From Candidatus Accumulibacter proximus (lineage in GTDB: Bacteria; Pseudomonadota; Gammaproteobacteria; Burkholderiales; Rhodocyclaceae), in assembly GCA_016709675.1 (NCBI GenBank), contig JADJMH010000040.1:1-64000 (forward strand): a stretch of DNA of 64,000 nt, given 5' to 3'. How positions within the stretch are numbered: position 1 is the first letter of the stretch; each line of letters begins with the position of its first letter. Below are positions 1-9,630 of the stretch, piece after piece. Below the pieces are notes generated by a model. It was not told where the DNA came from and searched no databases. It saw only the letters and a list, made by a program, of their open reading frames with translations. The position numbers and the translations under genes are program-made.

Positions 1-110
1 TCTTGGGTGGCGGCCCCAGGTGTGGTTGCCGGCGCCGGCGAGAACAGGTTTGATGACTTTCTCCCGGAGGATGAGCCAGCCCGCGAGAATACTGATCCCC
101 ATCGGCGGGG

Positions 111-1567
111 TCAGTAGCGGCGCGTTTTGGCGACACGCTCGATGAAGGCGCTTGCCACGGGCTTCATGAGATCGTAGGCGGCCTGCCGCCCGGTGTAGAC
201 GTCACGGGCGACTGCAGGCGGCGACGGACGCACTTCGTCAGCCAGCTCTTGTACCGTAAGACCCGTCGGGATTGGGCGCGAGATGCAGGATGGCTTCGGC
301 GACCGAGCGCATGCGCGGCTTCTGGAGATCGACGCCGGACAAGCGGCGGTGCCACGCTCGGTCGGTTCGATGAGAGTCGAGCACGCCATCGGGAGGAAGC
401 TGACATGTGCGGCCTGCATCGCGTTAAGAAAGTCGATCGCCATGTGCTGGAGCTTGGCCAGCATGATGATCGAAGTTTCACCAGCGAGCGCCCGCAGCCC
501 GCAGTTCCTTGATGTTGTGGGCGATGGCCTCGGCACGCAGCACGCGCGCGCCCTTGTCGTAGAGCTTTAGCGTCAGCGCGCCGAAATGCACCTTGAACAC
601 CGTCAGATCGTAGGCCGACTGATCGACGATACGAGCCACGCCGTGGCTTCTGTCGGCACGCCAGCGGGGTCGTTGTTTGCGGCCGAACAGCGTGCGCAGG
701 ATCGGCACGTCGAGCAGACGCCGGGTACGATCAATCAAGCCCTGGAAGATCGCATCCAGGGTGGTGCCACGGACGAACAAGAGATTGCGGCTGTACTCGA
801 TTTGATAGACCGAGTAGCGGTACCGGAAGCGGCTGCGCTGTTGCTCCTCGATCGTCAGCGCGAAGCACAGGCAGCTTGAGTACACCCAACGGTCACAGAC
901 CTCGGCCAGTCGCCCTATGGCGTGCTCATCGCACACGGTATCTGCGAGCTGATCCAAAGCCTGGAACGAACCCCCGACGAAGCAGTTACCCTCCTTCTCC
1001 AAAGGAGATGGCCTGCGCGCGGGCCTGCCGTTCGACCCATTCGTGACCGTTGAGCATGATTTGGACACCGAAAGGTGGGTGTCCGCTCATTTTGATGGTG
1101 AGGTGACCCCATTGGGGGTCGATGAGGTGAAAGTGGTAATGATTGACGTAGGGCCAGGGCTTCTTGCGCTCCAGGTGGGGCGCACCGCTCTTGCAGGTCG
1201 TGACCTCCCAGACCAGGGCGGGCGCCTTGGCGACGAGGATCAGGAACAGACCGCGAAACTGTGGATCCGCGGGCAGGTACTTCTCGGCCAACTCGTGCTT
1301 GCGCTGATCGGGCGGGCAATGGATCAGGGGAATGCCGTGTTCCCTCGCCCAGGCATGAACCCGGCGGCTGAAACGGCCAGCCATTTGCATCAGGTGGTCC
1401 GCATCCAGGGTGGCGTCCGATCCGGTCAGTGCTCGCCACCAGGTACGGAAAGCGCCACCTTGCTGGCCAAGCGGAAAGTAGCCGTTGAGCACGATGCGAT
1501 CGACGCAATCATAGCGGCCTTCGAGAAGTTCCTCGTAATACGCCGACAAGTCATCGGGTTGTTTCAT
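111..1567 (-). pseudogene. decayed conserved hypothetical gene (about 480 codons, several frameshifts)
   Basis: The N-terminal half reads cleanly from an ATG at 1567 (MKQPDDLSAYYEELLEG...) to about position 1000. The same protein then continues in a second frame down to about 495, and in further frames to a stop near 111. Adjoining pieces fit end to end (for example FEKEGNCF across the first break and IAHNIKELR across the second), so this is one gene broken at least twice, not several genes. Recognisable blocks are KKPWPYVNHYHFHLIDP and IKMSGHPPFG. I recognise the look of a widespread uncharacterised family but can name no function. The first 110 bases of the window hold nothing I can call. 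Confidence 0.55.
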
Positions 1568-1869
1568 CGGAAGAGCCTCCGCGCACACCGGAAAATCCCG
1601 TTCATCCTTTGACAGGCGCAGAGCCAACGGATTCTTTCCTCTCACCCGGCGTGAGAACGGCTGTTTGCCCTGAGCTACCCCTGACCGTAGAGTGGTCAGC
1701 TGGTCATCCAATGCGGATCCGGGCGCCATGGCATCACACCATCCCGACCACTCAGTTTTCGGCTGTTCTCCGAAGGAGAACCTCTTTTCCCAAGCGCAGT
1801 CTTGGGAAAAGCCTAGTCTTCTTCATACATTTTCCTTTCCATCCGCGCCGCAAATCTCGCGCTGATGCA

Positions 1870-2190
1870 CAGGGCCAGCCCGTATCACTACGAGCTGGTC
1901 GTGGCCAAGGATAGCAAGAGCGCGAAGGAGAATCCGATTGTCGTCAATCTTACCGACCACGCGGGCAAAACAGTTCCGAGTGCCGGTGCGACCGGCAGCG
2001 CAACCTGCTTGCCGGCAGGATCAAGGCGGCGGCCAGCCTTGTTCCGGACGGCGACAATCGGCTCAAGGGCTTTGCCCACTATGCCTCGGTGGCGAACATG
2101 AAAGTCGTTGTCTCGATCACATTTCCGGGCAAGAACGCCGAGCAGGCACGCTTCACGCCGCTGGCAGCAGCGCTTGACGCCCCGCAGAGC
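1870..2190 (+). pseudogene. fragment of a small exported protein, frameshifted
   Basis: One frame reads SPYHYELVVAKDSKSAKENP...TDHAGK. After a frame change near 1985-2010 the reading continues as LLAGRIKAAASLVPDGDNRL and ITFPGKNAEQARFTPL. Together they look like the C-terminal domain of a short periplasmic protein with a beta-rich fold. There is no signal peptide or proper start upstream, so this is a remnant. The stretch 1568-1869 before it has no supportable gene. Family identity is unknown. Confidence 0.3.
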
Positions 2191-2247
2191 ACAACAAGCA
2201 CTAACGCCCTCCCCCGGGGCCCCTCGCCGCCCCAGGTGGGGGCAGCG

Positions 2248-3087
2248 TCAAAGGCGGCCGAGCAAGACCTCGGCGACAAATCGACTGCCCATATACGCCA
2301 GCAACAGCACCATGAATCCGGCCAGGGTCCAGCGCAGGGCAATGCGGCCTCGCCACCCGTAAACGCGGCGTCCGACCAGCAGGGCAGCGAAGATTGCCCA
2401 CGAGGCAAAAGCGAACAAGGTCTTGTGATCGAACACCACTGCCTTGCCGAAGATCGCCTCGGAGAACATGACACCACTGACCAGTGCAACGGTCAGCAGG
2501 CAGAAAGCGATGAAAATCATCCGAAACAGCAGCGCTTCCATGGTCAGGAGCGGCGGCAGGCTGCCAAGGCTCCTGGTCACGGCCCGTTGATGCAGCTTAC
2601 GTTCTGCAAAACCCATGAACACCGCGTGCAGGGCGGACAAGGTGAACAGGCTATAGGCCAGCATCGCAGTCAGGAAATGGAGCTGGAAACCCCAGGCGCC
2701 GGCGTGGGCGACGACGCGAAGTTGCGGAAACACGGCTGGTGCTGCGGCGCTCAGCGCGGCTAGCGGCAACACCATCGGTTGCAGGCCGTCCATGCGCGAG
2801 CGAAAACTCTCCAGCCAGTAGATCAAGACTGCCAGCCAGAGCATCAGCGACAGTGCGAAACTGAACGAAAAGCGCATGCCGCCAGCGCTGAATAGCCCCT
2901 CGTAGAGTCCTAGACCCTGCACCATGAGGGCACCGAAGATGGCCGCCCGCTCCCAGGACTGCATCGGTAGGGTCACCAGCGGTTGGTCGGTTTCACGCCA
3001 CCGGGTATGCCAGAAATGAATTCCCAGCGCGGCATAGAGCAGCGACGAAACGATGTGCGGCAGAAGGTGCAGTAGAATGTCGGACAT
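2248..3087 (-). CDS. ypjD: cytochrome c assembly-like inner-membrane protein (YpjD/HemX/CcsA family)
   Basis: A 279-residue polytopic membrane protein with about eight hydrophobic helices, starting MSDILLHLLPHIVSSLLYAALG. The family fold is that of CcsA/HemX, proteins that handle heme in cytochrome c maturation, with conserved histidines in the HAGAWGFQLHFLTAMLAYSL region and a later FDHKTLFAFASW. It is divergent from ffh with 31 bp between the starts, the same neighbourhood seen for ypjD in other proteobacteria, which supports the call. The upstream in-frame extension to 3483 lies antisense to ffh and was rejected as a start. The exact role of YpjD is not established, so the function is family-level only. 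Confidence 0.8.
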   Translation of the reverse strand: MSDILLHLLPHIVSSLLYAALGIHFWHTRWRETDQPLVTLPMQSWERAAIFGALMVQGLGLYEGLFSAGGMRFSFSFALSLMLWLAVLIYWLESFRSRMDGLQPMVLPLAALSAAAPAVFPQLRVVAHAGAWGFQLHFLTAMLAYSLFTLSALHAVFMGFAERKLHQRAVTRSLGSLPPLLTMEALLFRMIFIAFCLLTVALVSGVMFSEAIFGKAVVFDHKTLFAFASWAIFAALLVGRRVYGWRGRIALRWTLAGFMVLLLAYMGSRFVAEVLLGRL

Positions 3088-3118
3088 TGTTTTCAGTTTA
3101 CACCATGCCGGAATCCAG

Positions 3119-4474
3119 ATGCTCGACAACCTGACCCAACGCCTTGCCCGCGTCATGAAAAACCTGCGTGGCGAAGCGCGCCTCACCGAAGGCAACATCA
3201 CCGATGCCTTGCGTGAGGTTCGCCTCGCCTTGCTGGAGGCCGACGTAGCCTTGCCCGCGGTCAAGGAACTGATCGCTGCCGTCAAGGAAAAGGCAATTGG
3301 CGAGGAGGTGATCGGGTCGTTGAGCCCGGGGCAGGCACTCGTTGGCGTCGTCCATCGTGAGCTGACAACGCTGATGGGCGAGGCGCACAGCGGGCTGAAT
3401 CTGGCGACCCAAGCGCCGGCGATTATCCTGATGGCTGGCCTGCAGGGTTCCGGCAAGACGACCACGGTCGCCAAACTCGCCAAGATGTTGCGTGAAACGC
3501 AGAGGAAGAAGGTTCTCGTCGTCTCCTGTGACGTCTATCGCCCGGCGGCCATCGAGCAGTTAAAGACCGTTGCCGCTCAGGTGGGAGCGGATTTCTTTCC
3601 CTCGGCGACGACCGAGAAGCCGGTCGATATCGCACGCAATGCAGTGGATTGGGCAAAGCGTCACTACCACGATGTCCTGCTGGTAGACACCGCTGGCCGT
3701 CTGGCGATCGACGAGGCGATGATGAAGGAAGTCGCTGAACTGCATGCCGCGATCAGACCCATCGAAACCCTGTTCGTCGTCGACGCGATGCAGGGACAGG
3801 ATGCGATCAACACCGCCAGAGCCTTCAACGAGACGCTGCCGCTGACGGGAATCATCCTCACCAAGCTTGATGGTGATGCGCGCGGCGGTGCCGCACTGTC
3901 CGTTCGTCACGTCACCGGCAAGCCGATCAAGTATGCCGGGATAGGTGAAAAACTGACCGGCCTGGAAGCCTTCCACCCGGAGAGAATGGCCTCGAGAATC
4001 CTTGGCATGGGCGACGTGCTGTCGCTGATCGAGGACGCCAAGAAGGGGATTGACGAGGAAAAGGCGATCGAATTCGCCAAGAAGCTCAAGTCGGGCAAGG
4101 GCTTCGATCTTAGCGACTTCAAGGACCAGATCGGCCAGATGCGCAAGATGGGTGGCCTCTCGTCGATGATCGAGAAACTGCCAGCACAGTTCTCACAGGC
4201 GGCAGGCCAGTTGCCGGCCGGCGGTGAAGAGAAGGCAGTGGCGCGGATTGAGGGCATCATCAACTCGATGACGCCTGCCGAGCGTAGCCGGCCCGAGTTG
4301 CTCAAGGCCGCGCGCAAGCGCCGCATCGCGCTCGGTGCCGGCGTTCAGGTGCAGGAGGTCAATCGCCTGCTGAAACAGTTCGAGCAGACCCAGAAGATGA
4401 TGAAGCAGTTCTCGCGCGGCGGCATGTCGCAGCTGATGCGTGGTCTCAAGGGGATGATGCCCGGAATGCGCTGA
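3119..4474 (+). CDS. ffh: signal recognition particle protein Ffh (SRP54 GTPase)
   Basis: A 451-residue protein, the normal length for Ffh. It binds 4.5S RNA and signal sequences of nascent membrane proteins and hands them to FtsY at the inner membrane. The N domain begins MLDNLTQRLARVMKNLRGEA. The G domain has the P-loop GLQGSGKTT (residues 107-115), DTAGR and TKLDGDARGG. The C-terminal M domain is methionine-rich and ends in GMSQLMRGLKGMMPGMR. The ATG at 3119 was chosen because translation upstream of it is antisense to ypjD and not family-like. It is convergent with the lytic transglycosylase gene, with a palindrome spanning both stop codons. Confidence 0.97.
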   Translation: MLDNLTQRLARVMKNLRGEARLTEGNITDALREVRLALLEADVALPAVKELIAAVKEKAIGEEVIGSLSPGQALVGVVHRELTTLMGEAHSGLNLATQAPAIILMAGLQGSGKTTTVAKLAKMLRETQRKKVLVVSCDVYRPAAIEQLKTVAAQVGADFFPSATTEKPVDIARNAVDWAKRHYHDVLLVDTAGRLAIDEAMMKEVAELHAAIRPIETLFVVDAMQGQDAINTARAFNETLPLTGIILTKLDGDARGGAALSVRHVTGKPIKYAGIGEKLTGLEAFHPERMASRILGMGDVLSLIEDAKKGIDEEKAIEFAKKLKSGKGFDLSDFKDQIGQMRKMGGLSSMIEKLPAQFSQAAGQLPAGGEEKAVARIEGIINSMTPAERSRPELLKAARKRRIALGAGVQVQEVNRLLKQFEQTQKMMKQFSRGGMSQLMRGLKGMMPGMR

Positions 4475-4502
4475 GCGCCGCAGGGCGCCCGCCTCAGCGC
4501 AT
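4466..4502. terminator. palindrome shared by the convergent 3' ends of ffh and the lytic transglycosylase
   Basis: Perfect 10-base arms ATGCGCTGAG (4466-4475) and CTCAGCGCAT (4493-4502) enclose a further GC-rich CGCC/GGCG pairing. The arms contain the last Met-Arg-stop codons of both convergent genes. There is no clear T-run, so this is a strong hairpin and probable bidirectional transcription barrier rather than a textbook intrinsic terminator. Confidence 0.5.
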
Positions 4503-5096
4503 CGCCAGCTTCCTCTTGGTGTAAGACCACTGATTCTGCCACGCCACGCGAACCACATTCGGGTATTGGGGCTGGCCAAGGCTGCCGTTGTAACGACCGA
4601 GCGCGCGGTACAGGTCACCACGCTCGATGTCCAGGTAATGGCGAAGAATGGTGCAACCGTAGCGCAAATTGGTGCGCAGGTGGAAAAGGTTGTCGTCACT
4701 GCGTCCGACGACTTTCACCCAGAAGGGCATCACCTGCATGAAGCCGCGCGCGCCAGCGGTCGAGACGGCGTATTTCTTGAAGCCGCTTTCGACCTGGATG
4801 AGACCAAGCACCAATTGTGGGTCGAGACCCGCGCGCGTCGCTTCGTAATGCACCGCGCGCAGGAATTCGAAACGCGCTTCCCGGTCAGGGATCCGCTTCT
4901 CGAGGCGCCGTGACATCTCGGTCAGCCAGTCGATGGCCTCCATCGAATCCTGAAAAGAACTCCTGGGTGGCGCCCGGTCAGAAATCGATCGCGTCAGAAC
5001 CGCCTGCACGCTGGCCGAGAGGGGTTCGTATTTCTGGGCACCGGCATGCGCCGCCAGCGGCAGCAAAGAGGCGAACAGCGCCGTCAGGTAACGCAT
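4494..5096 (-). CDS. lytic transglycosylase (SLT domain), exported
   Basis: A 200-residue protein with an N-terminal signal peptide (MRYLTALFASLLPLAAHAGA). An SLT/goose-lysozyme-type domain covers about residues 85-190: LVLGLIQVESGFKKYAVS carries the catalytic Glu, followed by GARGFMQVMPFW and the YNGSLG motif. It cleaves peptidoglycan glycan strands in the periplasm, leaving 1,6-anhydromuramyl ends. It starts inside the 3' end of proS (13-bp overlap), so the two are co-transcribed, as in many betaproteobacteria. Confidence 0.88.
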   Translation of the reverse strand: MRYLTALFASLLPLAAHAGAQKYEPLSASVQAVLTRSISDRAPPRSSFQDSMEAIDWLTEMSRRLEKRIPDREARFEFLRAVHYEATRAGLDPQLVLGLIQVESGFKKYAVSTAGARGFMQVMPFWVKVVGRSDDNLFHLRTNLRYGCTILRHYLDIERGDLYRALGRYNGSLGQPQYPNVVRVAWQNQWSYTKRKLAMR

Positions 5097-6808
5097 AGTC
5101 GCTCCTTCAGGAACTGGCCGATCTCTGCCCTGCCGATCATCTGTGACGCTGCTTCGACGCGTCCCTTGTATTCAAGCTTTCCCTCCGCCAGACCACGCTC
5201 ACCAACCACGATACGGTGCGGGATGCCGATCAGTTCCATTTCTGCGAACATTACCCCGGGACGCTCGTTGCGGTCATCGAGTAGAACGTCGATCCCCGAC
5301 TCGGTCAGCTCAGCGTAGAGGGCATCGGCAGCCGCCCGCACTCCCTCACTCTTGGCGTATGCCATCGGAACGATGCACACCTGGAAAGGGGCAATGGCTG
5401 CCGGGAAGATGATCCCGCGTTCATCATGGCCCTGCTCGATGGCAGCGCCGACGATCCGGGTGACACCAATGCCGTAACAACCCATTTCCATGATCCGGCT
5501 CTGACCGCCCTCGTCAAGAAAGCTGCATTTCAGCGCCTCGGCGTACTTGGTACGCAACTGGAAAATGTGGCCCACCTCGATGCCACGGCAGAGCTCCAGC
5601 CGGCCCCGGCCGTCGGGAGACAGGTCACCGGCAACGACATTGCGGAAATCGCCGACTCGCGTCGGCTCGGCGACATCGCGCGAGAAGTTGACTCCGGTCA
5701 GGTGGAAACCCGCTTCGTTGGCGCCGCAGACGAAGTCGCCCATCACCGCCACGCTGCGATCGGCAAAAACGGGAAGATCGACGACGCCGACTGGACCGAT
5801 ATAGCCCGGCTGGCAACCCAGCTTGACGACGATCTCGTCGTCGCGCGCGAAGCGGAACTCGCCAAGGGTCTTCTGCACCTTGAGCTCGTTCAGATTATGG
5901 TCGCCGCGCAGCAGGATCAGGGCAAACTGACCAGGACCACCGGCGGCTGAATTCAGAACGACGGCAATGGCCTTGACCGTCCTGCTCACCGGGATGTCCA
6001 GAAGCTCGGCGACGTCCTCACATCGGGTTCGGCCCGGCGTGGCTACCCTTGACATGGCGGCAGTGCCTGACGGGCGGCTTCCGCCCTGAGCCAGCGCTTC
6101 GGCCAGTTCGACGTTGGCGGCGAAATCCGAGTCCGGGCAGTACGCCAGAGCATCCTCGCCGGAATCTGCCAGAACGTGAAACTCGTGCGATCCGGTGCCG
6201 CCGATCGATCCGGTGTCGGCAGCGACGGCACGGAACTTCAGCCCGAGGCGGGTGAATATCCGCGTATAGGTGTTGAACATGTTGCGGTATTCGCGCTGCA
6301 GGTCCTCGAAGCTACTGTGAAAAGAGTAGCCGTCCTTCATCAGGAACTCGCGGCCGCGCATAACCCCGAAACGCGGCCGGATTTCATCGCGGAATTTCAC
6401 CTGAATCTGATAGAAATGAACCGGCAACTGGCGATAGCTCTTCACCTCCTTGCGTACGACGTCGGTAATCACCTCTTCGTGCGTCGGGCCGATGACGAAA
6501 TCGCGCTGGTGTCTGTCCCTGCAGCGCAGCAGTTCGGGACCGTACTTGTCCCAGCGCCCGGATTCCTGCCACAGTTCGGCCGGCTGTACAGCCGGCATAG
6601 ACAACTCGATCGCCCCCGCTTTATCCATCTCGTCGCGGACAATCTGCTCGACCTTGCGCACCACGCGTAGCCCGGTCGGCATCCACGTGTAGATGCCGCC
6701 TGCCAGACGTTTGATCATCCCGGCCCGCACCATGAGCTGGTGGCTGATGACCTCCGCATCGGAGGGTGCCTCTTTCAGTGTTGATAGAAAAAACCGGGAA
6801 GTCCGCAT
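5084..6808 (-). CDS. proS: prolyl-tRNA synthetase
   Basis: A 574-residue class II aminoacyl-tRNA synthetase of the bacterial type with an inserted editing domain. Class II motifs are visible: MPAVQPAELWQESGRW (motif 1 area), RDRHQRDFVIGPTHEE and FRDEIRPRFGVMRGREF (motif 2), and GCYGIGVTRIVGAAIEQ (motif 3). The YbaK-like editing insertion lies at about residues 230-390, and the C-terminal anticodon-binding domain runs to RAEIGQFLKER. It charges tRNA-Pro in the cytoplasm. The ATG at 6808 gives the usual MRTSRFFLSTLKEAPSDAE start. Confidence 0.97.
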   Translation of the reverse strand: MRTSRFFLSTLKEAPSDAEVISHQLMVRAGMIKRLAGGIYTWMPTGLRVVRKVEQIVRDEMDKAGAIELSMPAVQPAELWQESGRWDKYGPELLRCRDRHQRDFVIGPTHEEVITDVVRKEVKSYRQLPVHFYQIQVKFRDEIRPRFGVMRGREFLMKDGYSFHSSFEDLQREYRNMFNTYTRIFTRLGLKFRAVAADTGSIGGTGSHEFHVLADSGEDALAYCPDSDFAANVELAEALAQGGSRPSGTAAMSRVATPGRTRCEDVAELLDIPVSRTVKAIAVVLNSAAGGPGQFALILLRGDHNLNELKVQKTLGEFRFARDDEIVVKLGCQPGYIGPVGVVDLPVFADRSVAVMGDFVCGANEAGFHLTGVNFSRDVAEPTRVGDFRNVVAGDLSPDGRGRLELCRGIEVGHIFQLRTKYAEALKCSFLDEGGQSRIMEMGCYGIGVTRIVGAAIEQGHDERGIIFPAAIAPFQVCIVPMAYAKSEGVRAAADALYAELTESGIDVLLDDRNERPGVMFAEMELIGIPHRIVVGERGLAEGKLEYKGRVEAASQMIGRAEIGQFLKERLCVT

Positions 6809-7004
6809 GGCAATCAGGTCGGCAGGAGCAAAGCCCGCATTTTACTCGACAGGTGGCCAGGCTGGGGGCGCCAATTGCGCGTTACCGCTGCCGCGGCAAC
6901 GCGCAGGAACACAGGCGCCGCGGACGTAGCGGGCACGGTTCGCTTTGCAACGCCGTTAAATTGTGGAAAAATGCGTTCAATCAATCAATTTGCAGGTTTG
7001 GAAA

Positions 7005-7550
7005 ATGCTTGACCGTGAAGGCTATCGCCCGAACGTCGGCATCATTCTTTGTAACGCCAGGAACGAGGTCTTCTGGGGCAAGCGTATCCGAGAGCATTCA
7101 TGGCAGTTCCCGCAGGGCGGTATCAAGCGGGGCGAAACGCCCGAACAGGCGATGTACCGGGAGTTGCATGAAGAAGTCGGCTTGCTGCCCGAGCATGTTT
7201 ATGTTCTCGGTCGGACCAAGGACTGGTTGCGTTACGATGTGCCGACGCACTGGGTCAGACGCGAATGGCGCGGGAGTTACCGAGGCCAGAAGCAGATCTG
7301 GTTCTTGCTTCGTCTGATTGGGCGCGACTGCGATGTGTCGCTGCGCGCCTGTGATCATCCCGAGTTTGATGCCTGGCGATGGAACAACTACTGGGTGTCC
7401 CTTGACGCAGTCATCGAGTTCAAGCGCCGGGTCTATGAGCAGGCCTTGAATGAGCTCGCGCGTTTTCTCAATTCAGATCACCGTCGAGTGCGTCATCCGT
7501 CCACGGCTGGCCGGCCGCATGCGCCGGCTGAAATTGTGAGCAAGGAATGA
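7005..7550 (+). CDS. rppH: RNA pyrophosphohydrolase (Nudix)
   Basis: A 181-residue protein. RppH removes pyrophosphate from the 5' end of triphosphorylated transcripts and triggers RNase E-dependent decay. The Nudix box occupies residues 38-59 (GGIKRGETPEQAMYRELHEE plus VG). The start MLDREGYRPNVGIILCN at 7005 matches the family; the longer reading from 6963 adds a non-family extension. It is divergent from proS and overlaps the next gene by ATGA. Confidence 0.93.
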   Translation: MLDREGYRPNVGIILCNARNEVFWGKRIREHSWQFPQGGIKRGETPEQAMYRELHEEVGLLPEHVYVLGRTKDWLRYDVPTHWVRREWRGSYRGQKQIWFLLRLIGRDCDVSLRACDHPEFDAWRWNNYWVSLDAVIEFKRRVYEQALNELARFLNSDHRRVRHPSTAGRPHAPAEIVSKE

Positions 7551-8122
7551 AGCGCTGCCTGCCTGCACTGACAGTTTCGGCGCGATTTGGCCGGTGGCTG
7601 ACTGCAGGGACGCTGATGCGCTGGCTGTTGGCTGCCGCGGGAGCCTTTCCGTTGGCAGCCTGGTCAGGGTCTGCTGAGCGTGATCTGGACGAAAAGCGCG
7701 AACCGGAAGCCGAAGTGCAGTTGCCGCCGTTTCCACAGGCCGAGCACCTGATCCCTTTTGTCGTCAGTGCGACAACCGAGAACAAGTTCCTGATAGACAG
7801 CGACTCGCTGACCTTCGCCAGCGGCGGCCTGGTGCGCTACACGCTGGTGATCATCAGCCCTTCCGGGGCGCAGAATGTCAGTTTCGAGGGCATGAACTGC
7901 GCTACCGGTGAGCGCCGGCTTTATGCCTTGGGCCGCTCGGACCAGACCTGGTCAAGGGCGCGCAGCGATCAGTGGATACGAGTCCGGGAAAACACGCTCA
8001 ATCGACACCACGCGGAGCTCTTTACCAATTATTTCTGCCCGATCGGTATTACCGTTCGGGATGCCGACGAAGTGCGCCAGGCGCTTCGGCAAGGCGGCCA
8101 TCCTGCGGCGGTGCGACGCTAG
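7547..8122 (+). CDS. CNP1-like exported protein
   Basis: A 191-residue protein whose start overlaps the rppH stop (ATGA), indicating translational coupling. A hydrophobic stretch (LMRWLLAAAGAFPLAAWSG, about residues 23-41) can serve as a signal sequence. The body (HLIPFVVSATTENKFLIDSD ... VRYTLVIISPSGAQNVSFEG) resembles the CNP1-like family found beside rppH in betaproteobacteria. An inner start near 7616 is possible and would give a more typical signal peptide. The molecular function of the family is unknown. Confidence 0.72.
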   Translation: MKRCLPALTVSARFGRWLTAGTLMRWLLAAAGAFPLAAWSGSAERDLDEKREPEAEVQLPPFPQAEHLIPFVVSATTENKFLIDSDSLTFASGGLVRYTLVIISPSGAQNVSFEGMNCATGERRLYALGRSDQTWSRARSDQWIRVRENTLNRHHAELFTNYFCPIGITVRDADEVRQALRQGGHPAAVRR

Positions 8123-8167
8123 GGATCGGGCCATGCTTCGCCCCAACCGAAACGCCAGAGGCCCTCA

Positions 8168-8791
8168 ATGATCAGCGACCGACTCCTCATCGAATTCGAC
8201 AAGGCGCTACGTACGCTGTTTGCCCCGTCGCCCACCAATCGTCCGGTTCCGGGCAGCCACGAACCGGAAGCGGCGTTGTCCGAGCAGGAAAGAGCGCATG
8301 CCGGCGCACTGATGCGCATCAACCACGTCGGCGAGGTGTGCGCGCAGGCACTTTACCAGGGGCAGGCGCTGACCTGTCACGATCCGGACCTTCAGCATGC
8401 GCTGGAGAAAGCAGCCAACGAGGAAACCGAGCACCTGGCCTGGACCGAGCGGCGCCTTGTTGAGCTGGGCGGACGCACAAGCCTCCTGAACCCGGTCTGG
8501 TACCTCGGTGCGCTGGCCATCGGCATGGCTGCCGGCAAACTGGGCGACCCCTGGAGCCTGGGCTTTCTGGCCGAAACCGAGCGGCAGGTCGAAGCACACC
8601 TTGATCATCATCTCAGCGAACTCCCGATTCAGGACACCCGGTCCCGGGCAATCGTGGCCCAGATGCGCCTCGACGAGATTTCGCACGCGGAAACCGCTGT
8701 CCGTCTCGGCGCCCGCGAATTGCCTGCAGCGGTCATCATGGCCATGAAGTTGGCATCGCGGACAATGACCCGGACCGCTTACTACGTTTAG
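8168..8791 (+). CDS. coq7: demethoxyubiquinone hydroxylase (Coq7)
   Basis: A 207-residue di-iron carboxylate monooxygenase of ubiquinone biosynthesis, which hydroxylates 3-demethoxyubiquinol. Ferritin-like iron ligands are visible: E56 in NHVGEVCAQALYQGQ, the E-x2-H pair E86/H89 in NEETEHLAW, a central GFLAETERQVEAHLDHHL, and the C-terminal LDEISHAETA. Length and the C-terminal RTMTRTAYYV are typical. It probably belongs to the same transcription unit as rppH and the CNP1-like gene. Confidence 0.93.
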   Translation: MISDRLLIEFDKALRTLFAPSPTNRPVPGSHEPEAALSEQERAHAGALMRINHVGEVCAQALYQGQALTCHDPDLQHALEKAANEETEHLAWTERRLVELGGRTSLLNPVWYLGALAIGMAAGKLGDPWSLGFLAETERQVEAHLDHHLSELPIQDTRSRAIVAQMRLDEISHAETAVRLGARELPAAVIMAMKLASRTMTRTAYYV

Positions 8792-8795
8792 CACC

Positions 8796-9215
8796 TCAGC
8801 TTTCGACGATCTCGAAATCATGCGTGATGGTGGCGGTCTTGCCGAGCATGATCGAGGCCGAGCAATACTTGTCTTTGGATAGCTCGATGGCGCGCGCAAC
8901 GGCGTCCTGCTTCAGTTGCTTACCGCTAACCCGAAAGTGAAAATGGATGTGGGTAAACACTCTTGGCTCAGCCTCTGCGCGCTCTGCCTGCAAGCTCACT
9001 TCACACCCCGTCACTGCGTGACGCCCCTTCTTCAGAATCAGGACCACGTCGAACGCGGCGCACCCGCCAGTCCCGGCAAGCAGCAGTTCCATCGGCCGCG
9101 GTGCGAGATTGCGCCCGCCGGCCTCAGGAGCCCCATCCATCACCAGCGCGTGATTGCTGCCCGTTTCGGCGACGAAGGACATCCCGTCTCCGGTCCACTT
9201 AACCTTGCATTCCAT
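8796..9215 (-). CDS. OsmC/Ohr family protein (YhfA-like)
   Basis: A 139-residue protein, MECKVKWTGDGMSFVAETGS, with the OsmC core APRPMELLLAGTGGCAAFDV followed by a long helix. Members are thiol-dependent peroxidases or proteins of unknown activity. This one has a single cysteine at the conserved GGC and a second in DKYCSASIMLGK, the spacing of the YhfA-like subgroup. It is convergent with coq7, with 4 bp between the stops. Confidence 0.85.
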   Translation of the reverse strand: MECKVKWTGDGMSFVAETGSNHALVMDGAPEAGGRNLAPRPMELLLAGTGGCAAFDVVLILKKGRHAVTGCEVSLQAERAEAEPRVFTHIHFHFRVSGKQLKQDAVARAIELSKDKYCSASIMLGKTATITHDFEIVES

Positions 9216-9595
9216 GTGCTGCTCCTATTCCCCAGATGGGCTTACCGACGCGCCGGCCTCGACAGACAAGGCCTGGTCCGATATTGCAGCGCCAAGCGGC
9301 ACCAGCACAAGCCGCGTCCTGCAGACTCCTGACAGGCACCCGGCCAACGAGCAGCGCCTCTTCTTGCTCGCTGTTGATTGTAGCCGGAAGTTCCAAGACG
9401 CGTACCGCCCGCATCTACGCTGCATCGCAGCATCCAAGTTGCATCCCAGTCAAGAAATTGCCAAAAATCGCGTTGCATATTATGTAATTGAGATCTTCCA
9501 ATGACACTATCGCCTTGCTATTATGATTCATTTGTCTAGATGATCGATTGCTGGATCGATCGCCAAAAAAACATCCCGCAATGCACAAGAAATAG
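9216..9595. other. gene-free stretch upstream of the small RNA
   Basis: No coding region is supported. 9460-9595 is clearly AT-rich compared with its surroundings. A dyad made of two GATCGAT copies (9542-9548 and 9554-9561) lies 35 bp before the -35 element of the promoter at 9596 and could be an operator. Confidence 0.4.
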
Positions 9596-9624
9596 TTGAC
9601 CTCTGACCTCGGAAGAAGGATAAT
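9596..9624 (+). promoter_or_regulatory. sigma-70 promoter of the small RNA
   Basis: TTGACC (9596-9601), exactly 17 bases, then GATAAT (9619-9624). The predicted start is about 9631. No ORF follows within range; instead an intrinsic terminator occurs about 80 bases later. Confidence 0.65.
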
Positions 9625-9630
9625 TCGTTC

